Source of the DNA: Globomyces pollinis-pini
Lineage: Eukaryota; Chytridiomycota; Chytridiomycetes; Rhizophydiales; Globomycetaceae
DNA length: 41,706 nucleotides
Reading direction: 5' to 3'
NCBI GenBank assembly: GCA_025399215.1
Contig: MU621240.1
Location: 1 to 41,706, forward strand
Position numbers and translations under genes: made by a program. Under the pieces are notes generated by a model, which saw only the letters and a list, made by a program, of their open reading frames with translations, searched no databases and was not told the DNA's origin. Positions 21,304-31,346 of this stretch are shown one piece after another (position 1 is the stretch's first letter; each line of letters starts with the position of its first letter).

Positions 21304-24300
21304 ATGCTCTATTCACTATGCAAAGAACTTGCACCTTCAACAGCAATTCAGCATGCTTTACAAGGAAACTTTACAAGTCCAACAGATATTGATCTCCTAG
21401 TATCAAAAGGAAATATATTGGAAATATATCGAGTTCGATCTAGAAGTTCCAGTGTAGATTACAACTTAAGCTTGCACCAAAAGTTTACTTTGCAAGGTGT
21501 GGTTACTTCAATGGCTTTTGTGAGAATTGGTTCAACAGACTCACTTTTGCTCACGTTCAAAGATGCTAAGATGAGTTTGGTGGAATATTCCAACAAGCTC
21601 CAAAATCTTGTCACAGTATCATTGCACCACTATGAAAAAGAAGATTTGAGAGTATAACAATTTCTGGATTAATGTTTTAGAAAGATATCCAACACAAAGG
21701 TGCTCCAGTGGTGAAAGTTGATCACCTTGGACGTTGTGCAATGATGAAATTTTATAATAATCAATTCGCTATACTTCCATTTAAATCGGATAGTGTGATG
21801 AGAGGGGAAGAGGAAGATTTGCAGAAGTATTGTTCTAGTATTCTAATCTTAGACAATTTCCATTTTTGCCAAGTTATGTAGTTACAGAATCAGAAATAGA
21901 TCAATCGATTCGACACGTTATTGATTTTGAATTCCTGTATGGTTACTTAGAACCAACGTATTTTTAATGGTTTTTCTAACTATTGTTAGGATTGCTATAT
22001 TGTATGAACCGGACCAGACATTTGTTGGAAGGCTTGCTCATAAGAAGGATACTATGTGCGTTGTTGTAATCTCTTTGAATATTTTTCAAAAGGGATACAC
22101 TATTTTATATCGAGTTAATGGTTTGCCTCACAATTGCACGCACATACAAGCAGTACCCAATCCAATTGGTGGAATTATGATTTATTCCCACAACGCTATA
22201 ATCCACTTGAATCAAACTCATATTCCTGGGCTGGCAGCCATTGTCAATCCCTTCTTTGATATGGAGAGTCACTTTAAGGCACCACCTGTGGAAGAAGGAC
22301 CGATCATTCCTGTAAAAAATAAACCTCCATCAGTATATGTTCGGGACAATCATTTTTCGGATTTCAAAGCTTTGGGAATATCATTGGACGGTAGTCATGC
22401 CACTTTTATCAACCCCGATACAATATTGCTGATATTAAGGTCTGGAAAAATGTTTGAAGTAGAATTAATCGGAGATGAAGGAACTGGAAGGTCTTGGAAA
22501 AGAAAGCGAGGCGGAGTGAAACGTATAAACGTGAAATCGTTAGGTTTATCAATAACATCGCCAGCTGGAATAGTCAACTTTTCAAAGTTAAACAATTTCA
22601 CTCAACAGCAGCAGCTAGGATTACAAACGACAATGGATAGCATCCGATACTTTTCAAATTATATTTTTATTTACTCAACCGTTTTTAATGCAATATTATT
22701 ACAATATTCAGAGCCATTAGAATTAAAGTATGAGGTGATACAAGCAGATGGCGCTGAAATCATGGAAGAAGATGAATTGGACGACGAACTATATGGTGGA
22801 ACTGGGTCCAAGATGAAATCTTCTATAAAGAAGAAAGGGGTCCAATTACCTATCAAATATAGAGTAATGGATACAATTTTGGTAACCGGTCCAATACGTG
22901 ATATCAGTGTTGGGAAACCGGCAACATATTCATCTCATAAATTTGAGGGTGAATTATCAGAGGCGGATTTAGAAATCACAGCATGTGCAGGTTATGGAGC
23001 CCATGGATCACTTATTGTATTTAATGAATCAATTAGACCAAGAATAATATCTTCATTTGATCTCGCAGGAGTCGAAGATATGTGGTCGGTAAAAGTACGC
23101 CCATCAAACGAAAAATCACACAATTCAGAAAATGATTTTCATAAATTTTTAGTATTGTCAAGAGAAAATGGCACATCGGTATCCATTTTTTAAACTTCTC
23201 ACATTAGGTACTCGCAACTGGTGAAGAATTTTTGGAACTCGAGCAAAATGAATATTATACTGCTGGTCCAACTGTGATGGTTGGTACCATCTTAAATGAA
23301 TCATTAATAATCCAAATTCACCCTGACGGCATTGTATTGCTAAAATCCAGTGGTATGAGAATATCCGAAACTTTGATTGGGAGCGAAGAGCGTTGGATTG
23401 TTTCGTGCTCCATTAGTGACCCTTATGTAGGATTACTCATGAATACTGATGAGCTGATTGTATTTGAAGTCAAAGATACTTTTGAGATATCTATGGTGAA
23501 GGAGTTAAAGGTAGCGTAAATGTTATTGTTTAATCTTTAGACGAAAGTACCAGTTGCATGTATTACCATGTATTGTGATGGGAAGAAAAAACGGCATATG
23601 CCATTCTTATCGGAGTGTAAACAGACTCATAGCAATTTACAGGGGAAATCAGCACCCGCGAATGAGCCAAACGATGTAAATATGACTGCTGCGGATGAAA
23701 TGGACGATGAGGATATGGATATATATGGTGAATCGAAAGATGACATGGATATTTATGGCGATTCTAAAGATCCAGTTGAAATAAAAGCGGACGATACCGA
23801 TTTAAAAGACCAGATAACTGAAATTGATGAGGACAGTACCCCACGCCATTGGTGCTTTACCTCAAATGACGATGGCTGCTTGATTGTATATATTTATATG
23901 TTTAACGTTAGATTTATTCAGTACCGGACATGGTGGAAAGATTTAGGGTAAAAGACTTCTATCAAGGGCCTAGAATTGTAACGGATCAAGCCAAACCAGA
24001 GTTTGAAATGACAAATCACAAACCATACATAGAAGAAATAGTCATTCAAGATCTTGGAGCAGATTCAGAATTGGAAATGCCTTATCTAATTGTAATTTTT
24101 TAATTCTCATAGTACAGTGTCGAACTAAGTTATTTGATATTATAATCTACAAGATCATTCCTGTGGTAGACTTTGACCCAAAATTTTCAGATGATAGATT
24201 AGCTATTCGTTTGTTTCGAATCGAACACACAGCCATTACTCGGGAGTTAATCAACTATAACGATGAAGAGGGAGACAAATTACAACCAATGGCCCCGCCC

Positions 24301-26208
24301 GCACCAAAGCGGAGCTTTATAAAGAAAGCTTATTTAATACCATTTACCAATGTTGGTGATTCATCACAGTTGTATTCTGGAGTCATATTGAATGGGAAAA
24401 AACCGTTTTGGATTATGTTAAAGCACTCTAATACAAGTGAAATACCACAGATGCAGTTATTGGAGGAATCTGAGGGTCGATATTCAACTCCAGCTCTAGC
24501 TTCGGGATCAAACTGTATACGTTTTCATCCGATGATGATTGATGGTCCAATCCATGCTTTTGCCGCACTAAACAATGTGAATGTACCTAACGGATTTTGT
24601 TATATGAATCAAAAGGTATGCATTTTCCCTCCTCTGATTCGATTTTAAGGGATTGTTTCGACTTTGCCAGCTACCTTTACAGTTTAATTATGATTATGAT
24701 TGGGGTATTTGTGTTGTTCCTTTAGGAAGAGCTGCTAGAAAATTATCATACCATATGGATTCAGAAACTTATGTAATGGCAACATCCAGAGCATGTCCCT
24801 TTGAAATTGAAAAGGCCAGATATATGGCTGCCGTTTCCGCTGGAGTTATTGATGATGGTGACGAATTACCTGATAGCGAAAAGAAAGTTAGTGGAATTGC
24901 AGAAACACCAGCAGAGCGAGGTAGACAAGTTTTTCTTACTCATTTTAGAACCTGGTCAATATATACCAAGTATAGATCTCTTCCAATTAGAACTCGTTTC
25001 ACCCATTACTTGGGAGACAGTAGATATGTAATTTAAAACCATCTTAACAAAAAGTGTCAAAATGGGCGCAACTGAACAGATATTGACTGTGGAAATGGTC
25101 GAATTAGCTTCCAAAGAGAATACATCGGGTAGAAAGATGTTTATAGCGTTAGGTACTGGTTATATGCGCAGTGAAGATCTAGCCTGTCGTGGCCGAGTAA
25201 CTTTCTTTTGTTAATCTATAGTTATTGGTCTATGATGTGAATGAAGTCGTTCCAGAAATCGATAATCCACAAACCAATCATAAACTAAAGGTGTTTTACT
25301 CTAATGAGGAAAAAAATCCGGTTACGGCACTCTGTGCTGTGAATGGATATCTATTAGCAGCCATTGGAATGAAGGTATTTTAGTGTTTTTAATGAATAAT
25401 AGATTATTATGTATGCCATGGAAGAGAGTTCTTTGAATGGAGTAGCATTTTTGGATGTGAATATGTTTGTAGTCAGCCTTTCATCTGTTAAGAATTTTAT
25501 ATCCATATCGGACGTATACAAGAGTGTATGGTTTGTAGTGTTTCAAGAAGATCCTGCCAAACTCGAATTACTTGGGAAGGATTTGTATCCAGTTGAAGTA
25601 TCAGGAGCTGGATTTATGATTTCGAATTCAGACTTGGCTATTTTTGTATCGGATGAATTGCAGAATTTGCATGTGCTTTCATATGAGCCGTATGCGGTAC
25701 AGTCGATTGGGGGAAGAAAACTATTAAGACGTGGGGAAATGAATTTAGGATTCAAAATTGAAGCATGTGTATCTATGCGCTTCCGACCAACCATCAAAGA
25801 TGGAGAAATGATTGCATCGAATCAAGTAGGTGTTATAGCAGGTATATTTCATTAATTAACATATTAGGAACTATTGACGGAGGTTTGGCGATGGTGACAC
25901 CTGTATCAGAAAAATTATTCAAAAGACTGTATTGTTTATATTCCAGGATGGTAACACATCTTGAACATCATGCCGGACTCAACCCACGTGGATACCGGCA
26001 ACTCAAATTACCATATAAATCGATCTATTCCGTATCGGCTGTGACTGGGCCGCCAGGACCTCGTGGAGTGTTGGATGGTGGACTGGTGTATCGCTATTGC
26101 AATTTATCGGCAGGGCAACAACGAGATATTGCGAAAGCTTTTGGATCTCGAGATGATCGGATTATAGATGATTTACTGGAAGCTTCTTTGTCTTTAAGTT
26201 ATTTTTAG
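21304..26208 (+). CDS. CFT1: Cleavage and polyadenylation factor CFT1/CPSF160, 1512 aa, fourteen exons
   Basis: Exons are 21304-21651, 21681-21826, 21853-21957, 21990-23178, 23208-23510, 23541-23885, 23912-24091, 24118-24615, 24650-24920, 24949-25027, 25055-25196, 25222-25374, 25403-25841 and 25868-26208. All 13 introns are 25-34 nt. Family landmarks run the whole length: an N-terminal propeller (EFLYGYLEP, ILYEPDQTF), VVVISLNIFQKGYTILYRV, the block ITACAGYGAHGSLIVFNESI, then RPRIISSFDLAGVEDMWSVK, and a C-terminal CPSF_A region (CRGRLLVYDV; GTIDGGLAMVTPVSEKLFKR; HAGLNPRGYRQLK). The protein scaffolds the complex that recognises the AAUAAA signal and cleaves pre-mRNA 3' ends. An acidic insert with the repeated motif MDIYG(E/D)SKD lies near residue 780. 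It converges on the cyclin gene with 161 bp between their ends. Confidence 0.97.
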
Positions 26209-26369
26209 GAACAGCTAAAATAATAAATACAAAATCACCAGATTTATAATAATTTATCATTATATTCTATTTTAAAAAAGAAAAGGTTTTGTTGGATACA
26301 ATATTAAACGAACTATTCAACATGTGTTTTTTTCCAGTAAATATTATTGTACAAGGGACTGAACAGTTA

Positions 26370-27239
26370 TTAGCTTCTACTGATGCTATCAGTAGAATTC
26401 CGGTGTAATGGGACACGAGTAGAATCCACTGATCGTATTTTGAACGAAGAATCCAAACTATTCCAAGCTTTTCGAATCTTTGGTTCTTCTAATTCATCCA
26501 TCTTACACCGTTTCATTCTATTTAATCTAAATTGTAAATCAATCTGATCACACTCCAATTTCTCCTTGACTTGGGATTGACGATCAGTGAGGATAACATG
26601 GAAAAGATCATTATTGAATGAAATCCAATCATGTTGGTTGATGAAGAGGGTGTAGTCGAGAAACCCTAACATTTCACGTTCCATATGGTTGACTTGTTGT
26701 AATTCAAATAAACCAGATGATACTGTTGCCCAAGCGCAATTGTCGAACGTGTCATCGTAAAGATACTTTGATGCAATCAGGATGGCGGCTAGAAAGAGAC
26801 GATGTCCGGCGCCAGGTGATCCTTTGCAGTTTGGGTGTCGTTGTTTGAGTCGATCGAGATAGTAAAAGGCGGTTATCAATGTCACTAGGTGTTATTTGTG
26901 TGTATGTTACGGGTGTTTATGCGTGTTCGGTTCATGATGTTGGTTAGAAATGGTTGGAGGGCTATAGGGTTCTTGAAGGAAGATGACGGACTGCTGTCAC
27001 ATTTGAAAACACGTTCAATAAATTTGTTGGAATATGCTTTTACTCTATCAGTATATTATTTAGTTACCAATCAAGTCTGGTTTTCGGTTACGAAGGTAAG
27101 TTGGGATTACATCATTGGTGGATTTGGGTGAGGTTTGTTTAGGAGGTGGGGTGAGTGTTGTAGTCGTTTGATTTGAACTGCCTCGTTGTCGAAGTGTTTG
27201 TTGCTGTTGTTGCAGTCTTTCAGATGCTCTATGATTCAT
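26370..27239 (-). CDS. Pho80/Pcl-type cyclin, 272 aa, three exons
   Basis: Exons are 27239-27068, 27042-26911 and 26884-26370 (introns 25 and 26 nt). A Gln/Thr/Pro-rich leader of about 55 residues is followed by a single cyclin box: TLITAFYYLDRLKQRHP, then GAGHRLFLAAILIASKYLYD and DNCAWATVSSGLFELQQVN, ending NHMEREMLGFLDYTLFI. This pattern is the fungal Pho80/Pcl family, which pairs with a Pho85-type kinase to control phosphate response, glycogen metabolism or morphogenesis. The C-terminal tail is basic and Ser-rich (DSTRVPLHRNSTDSISRS), so phosphorylation is likely. For the first intron the second AG must be used (27044-27043); the first would create a stop. Confidence 0.9.
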
Positions 27240-27427
27240 CAATAGTTTTGAATTTTGATGAGGTCAAAATAATGAAAAGTAACGCGTCTCACTCTTGTTT
27301 TGAGTTTAAACTGATCGTATCATTTCACATACAAATAAAATTAACTTTCGATTTAACACTTAAATGTTTAATTGCGGTAGTTGAACAAAAGTATAATAGT
27401 CAATTAGTCAAAAATGGATTTTTAAGG

Positions 27428-28353
27428 TCAAGATTGTAAAATATATTTTAAGTAATCTAAAACACCATCTGCAGAGTGATTCTTTAATTTGGGATTGGCA
27501 ATCAGATGCAATTTAGCATCCTGAATCCCATGAATATATTCAATCTCATCACCCGTCAATTGTTCACAATCATGAACATTAATAGATAATAATCCAACAG
27601 GTTTAATTTTCTTTCTATACTTTGCTAATCGGATAAGATAATCCGCCGTCAAGTTATACGCTACAATAATAAATAACAGATAAAATTACAATTGGTAAGG
27701 TTCCAATAGAGCAGATTAGGGGGGTAAATATTGATAAGTAAATCCCAATCAACATCCGAATTATTTCCCATCGAGAGTTCACAGAGTGTATCAGTCATTG
27801 AACATAAAATCAACCATGCTCGGTTCGTAATACATCTTGTTGATGTCACATCCAATACTTTTAATTTACGTAATCGTTTCACAATATATAATAAACTCTG
27901 TTCAGTTATTTTGTAACATTTGGAAAGTTTTAAAGACTCCAGATCAATACAAGATTTCGATATTAGATCAATACATATATCATCAATATCGAAATTATTG
28001 CTGGGGTTAGTATAGTTTATATACCTGAAATCTATTGTTTTTAAATTTGGAAGGTAGTGGAATAGAGGATTTATGGTATGATAGGATAAATCATTGTAAT
28101 GACTTGATTTAATATGACGTATTCCAACTAAACAAGACTGATAATAAAAGCAAGATTTATCAGTAATGTTGATGACGCTTCGGGTTGACTTGGTAAAACC
28201 ATTACTTTGAATGACGCAAATGATTTCTCTCCAAATACTTGTAATTTGGATTGTTTTCTGTAACTTTTTAGATACGTTGCGGATATAGAGTACATCCGCA
28301 AAATTTAAGTATTCGAGTATCATTTGAATTATTTCGGGTGGTAGATCGTTCAT
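27428..28353 (-). CDS. F-box/LRR protein, 298 aa, two exons
   Basis: Exons are 28353-27690 and 27660-27428, with a 29-nt intron. An F-box opens the protein (NDLPPEIIQMILEYLNFADV, then YIRNVSKKLQ). Leucine-rich repeats of the cysteine-containing type follow (CIDLESLKLSKCYKITEQSL; LKVLDVTSTRCITNRAWLIL; LLYWNLTNSYNLTADYLI). The architecture is that of FBXL-type substrate receptors of SCF ubiquitin ligases. The splice sits inside a repeat (LTN|SYNL) and restores its spacing. A second, decayed copy of this gene's promoter and first codons lies 480 bp upstream at 28818-28901. Confidence 0.85.
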
Positions 28354-28432
28354 GTTGTTTACTATAGTTTATCGTTGACTTTAAAGTGCATAAAACGCGT
28401 TTATTTTTAATGATAAACAAGCTTAAAATCAG
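28341..28432 (-). repeat. Promoter and start of the F-box/LRR gene, copy 1 of a duplicated block
   Basis: This block spans the first codons and upstream region of the F-box/LRR gene. It matches 28818-28901 over its whole length with a 7-bp gap and scattered changes. Shared words include gtagatcgtt, atagtttat, aaacgcg and cttaaaatcag. It is either a promoter that was duplicated with its gene or the trace of a tandem duplication whose second gene decayed. Confidence 0.7.
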
Positions 28433-28527
28433 AAAATCAATAACTGGAATATAATTGGTTTAAGCATTTAAATGAGAAGATGAAGAAGTGGGTATTGGGG
28501 TTGGGGTGCAAGCTTCAGAACAGCACT

Positions 28528-28830
28528 TTACAACAAAGTGAAACATTCGATAGAGTAAGAGGTTGAGAACAATCGACGACCAGCTTCATTGAGTTGATGG
28601 AATACTTGCTGAGTTTCAATAAAATTTGCCTTGAAACGTTCAGAAGGGATGATAGTTTCATAACTCATATCCAGTCCATTTTCTAAATCGACAATCAACT
28701 CCACAGACCGACTCTATCCCTTTATTATCTGCTTCCCTGAAGGTTTCAGATTCTGGTCAATCTACATGGTATTCTCATTCAAGAAAAATCGTATTATCTG
28801 GTGATCATTATATACCAGTAGATCGTTTAT
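28528..28830 (-). pseudogene. Decayed gene behind a copied F-box/LRR promoter
   Basis: On the minus strand the duplicated promoter leads into ATA AAC GAT CTA where the intact paralogue has ATG AAC GAT CTA, so the start codon is lost. The same frame continues with only two stops (near 28763 and 28714) to a TAA at 28528. It includes an open segment (28713-28528) with normal codon use that ends RRLFSTSYSIECFTLL. That segment does not resemble the LRR part, so it may come from another gene or be the old 3' part of a diverged copy. I do not recognise it. From 28902 to 29336 I see purine-rich, low-complexity DNA (gag/aag runs) and presumably the OPI1 promoter. Confidence 0.4.
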
Positions 28831-29336
28831 CTTGCTTAATATAGTTTATGGTTGATTTCATAAAAACGCGATCTTTTAATGTTAAACAATCTTAAAATCA
28901 GTATGCCATCTTTTTGTGCAAAAGGAACGCATATTTGTGTGAGAGTAAAGGGTAAGAGAGAGAGAGATTAAGGGAAGAGAAAGACAGAATTGAAGATAAT
29001 GGCGAAGAAAGGGGAACATCTGCACAATAAAAATAAGAAGAAATTAGAATGGAGATTGAATGAGTCAAGTAAGACAAAAGAAGAAAGTGGAGGGAAGAAC
29101 GTGTTTTCAACAGGGCGAAAAACCCATCCAGCCAGCCAACACACCAAAACCATAATAAACAAATCAGAAACATCTAATGCTTCCTAATATTAATTAAATC
29201 ATGACAATTGTTAGTGGTAGTCTACAGCCAACAGGGATGGTTGAAGGGTGACATGAGGGTGACACAAGCAAGCCACATGTTTTAAAGACTGACAACCCAA
29301 AGTTACCACAAAAAACTAAAAAAAAGAAAGCCAGAA

Positions 29337-30817
29337 ATGGAACAGAAACAGAAACCACTGGCCATCAACAACATCATAACGAACGATAACTTTGATCATG
29401 ACGAACAGTTAGCAGTCGAAGCTTTGGGAGGACTCAGGCATCAACCTTTCTTACAAAGAGTTCATAGCATTCCTTTAGTCAATAGAACTGTATCACAATT
29501 ATCTCATGTCTACGAAACTACTAAAAACTCAAATGGTGTCTTAAAGGTATATTTCAACCATTCTAACTACTGCTAGTACTCGGCAGAATCAGTTGAGTCG
29601 GGGGTTCTCACTATCACTAAACCTGTACTGTCCACTCTAGAACCCGTTTTGGCTCCCTTAGACCGTTTTGCCTGTAATCAGTTGGATAGAGTATTACTGT
29701 TTCTTGATAACCAATTTAGATGGAACGGTCCTTTCCGTCAATCTCAAATGAAGAAAATAAATTACCTCCTATTCAGATCGAACACTCACCAAATTCTGTA
29801 TCTATTCCTTCTCCTGCATACTCTGATGATACTTCTGTAAACGATCGACCAAGGGGTTATATACCTACTGTTATTGGTACCGTAGGTGCTAGTATGGGCA
29901 TGCTGCGGGAAGACACTATCCGTGCTCTCCGCTATTGTGTAAATTATCTACGATCTGCTCTTGGTGCTATGGTTAATCAAATGAACCTTTTGGGCCAGTC
30001 AATTTCTGACATGGCTAGCTCTTCTCGTGCTGTTCTTAATACGTAAGTTCTCTCTCATCTCTTTTATTGTGACAACTCTATTCATTCACTATCATCGATT
30101 AATTATCACATCGGCAAAAATTGCAACTCGAGTTTTTTTTGGATAAGTAGATATGTTCATTATTTTATAACACTGGATTTGTAGACTGGTTGGATAGTCA
30201 TTATCCACAAATTTTCTCAAACAACCATTCACAGTAGATTTTAGCAGTCATTCACATTTTATTTACATCAGGATTCATTTTTTATATTTCTACTCCATCT
30301 AATCAATCTCCAAAATATATTCTAACGTATATAGTCAATCGAATCCTGATGGAACTGTGGCGACCAGGACAGATAATTTTATAGCATTGATAGCACATGT
30401 GAAACGAGAAATAGTTCAAACCTTGCGAAACGTTGTTGATTTATTGGCTATGCACTCTTTACCAGTCACCGCTCGAGAGAGTGTCAGATCATTCATTCTA
30501 AGCCTACCTCAACGTCTAGTAACTAACATATTAATAACCAATTTTAGTCAACAATACGTCAACCATCTACCCCCGCAACCCTTGAAATGGATTCCTTACA
30601 TGAGGCACATAATGTACTTAAACTAGCAGATGAAGCTCGAAGCACATTAACCAATATTGAAAATGTTTTACACGATACCGTCAGTGCAGCCGAAGCAACC
30701 TTTCAGATCAAAGACCAAACATTACGACGACGAGTCTCTAGCATCAATTCCGACTCAACCATGAATGTAGATACATCTAATGGAGATGTAGACATGGAAG
30801 TGGATATGACTAATTAA
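29337..30817 (+). CDS. OPI1: OPI1-type transcriptional repressor, 366 aa, five exons
   Basis: Exons are 29337-29546, 29577-29690, 29720-30042, 30335-30518 and 30548-30817. Introns are 30, 29, 292 and 29 nt. The N-terminus has the Opi1 signature (DEQLAVEALGGLRHQ), followed by HSIPLVNRTVSQLSHVYETT and GVLTITKPVLSTLEPVLAPL. Further on are a domain with SLPVTARESVRSFILSLPQR and a helical C-terminal part (ADEARSTLTNIENVLHDTVS) that align in order with fungal Opi1. Opi1 in yeast is held at the ER by phosphatidic acid and, when released, represses phospholipid-synthesis genes such as INO1. The region 29830-30040 (GTVGASMGMLREDTIRALRY) corresponds to the part that follows the amphipathic helix. No leucine zipper is obvious. 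An acidic tail (MNVDTSNGDVDMEVDMTN) ends the protein. Confidence 0.85.
30043..30334 (+). other. Exceptionally long (292 nt) intron of OPI1
   Basis: The donor GTAAGT and acceptor TATAG join LNT to QSNPDGT in frame. This intron is about ten times the local norm and, unlike the other long ones, has no internal AG|GT. It contains a short hairpin (TGGATA / TATCCA, about 30191-30207) and several TAG and CAG trinucleotides. I see no convincing snoRNA boxes. It may hold a regulatory element or an undetected RNA gene. Confidence 0.7.
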
Positions 30818-31346
30818 CATCACTTGATTGAAATAATTTGAATACATTTTTTAAACTTATTGCTATTACTCATAATTAGTAATACTACTTTGAACGATTT
30901 AATTTTTTTTGATCTGTTCTAGAAGAGTGGCGTAGTTGATCATGTGAAAGTTTTTTAAAATTGACATGTGAAAACCCTGTTGAAACAAATGATGAAGAAG
31001 GAAGTTTATCAGGCAACAAAACAAAATGATCTTAGTGCTATGTACAATCACTAACACGAGTTGGAACTGTATGATCTGAATACGATAAAATGGGTTCATA
31101 CAAACTAGTTACTGAGTCAATTAACTACATCAGGTGGATTAGTAATTACATCTTAAAATTAGGCAATAGTTTTACGTTGGAGTAAATCTAATATAACCCT
31201 TTAAGTTTGGTTATGAGTATTGATATTATTAAAGACTTTCAATACATTGCATCAATTCATACCTATTCGACTCAAATCAGACTTACTGCAATATCAAAAT
31301 AAATATTAATGAAGATAACGTTGTTATATTCTAATAACTATGTCTA
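30818..31346. other. Intergenic region without recognised features
   Basis: Between the OPI1 stop and the end of the large F-box/ankyrin gene I see only AT-rich sequence. The segment aatattaatgaagataac (31302-31319), just downstream of the ankyrin gene, recurs with one change at 37497-37514 downstream of another member and may be a 3' processing element. Confidence 0.4.

Noticed and set aside
28657..28844. Plus-strand open run resembling a metallo-beta-lactamase fragment (KIVLSGDHYIP)
   Set aside because: Only a short match to a degenerate motif, no start, and it overlaps the duplicated promoter on the other strand.
28898..29187. Overlapping open frames on both strands before OPI1
   Set aside because: They fall in purine-rich low-complexity DNA with no start context or coding pattern.
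30899..31099. 66-codon minus-strand frame after OPI1
   Set aside because: Hydrophobic by composition only; no homology signal, no splice partners.
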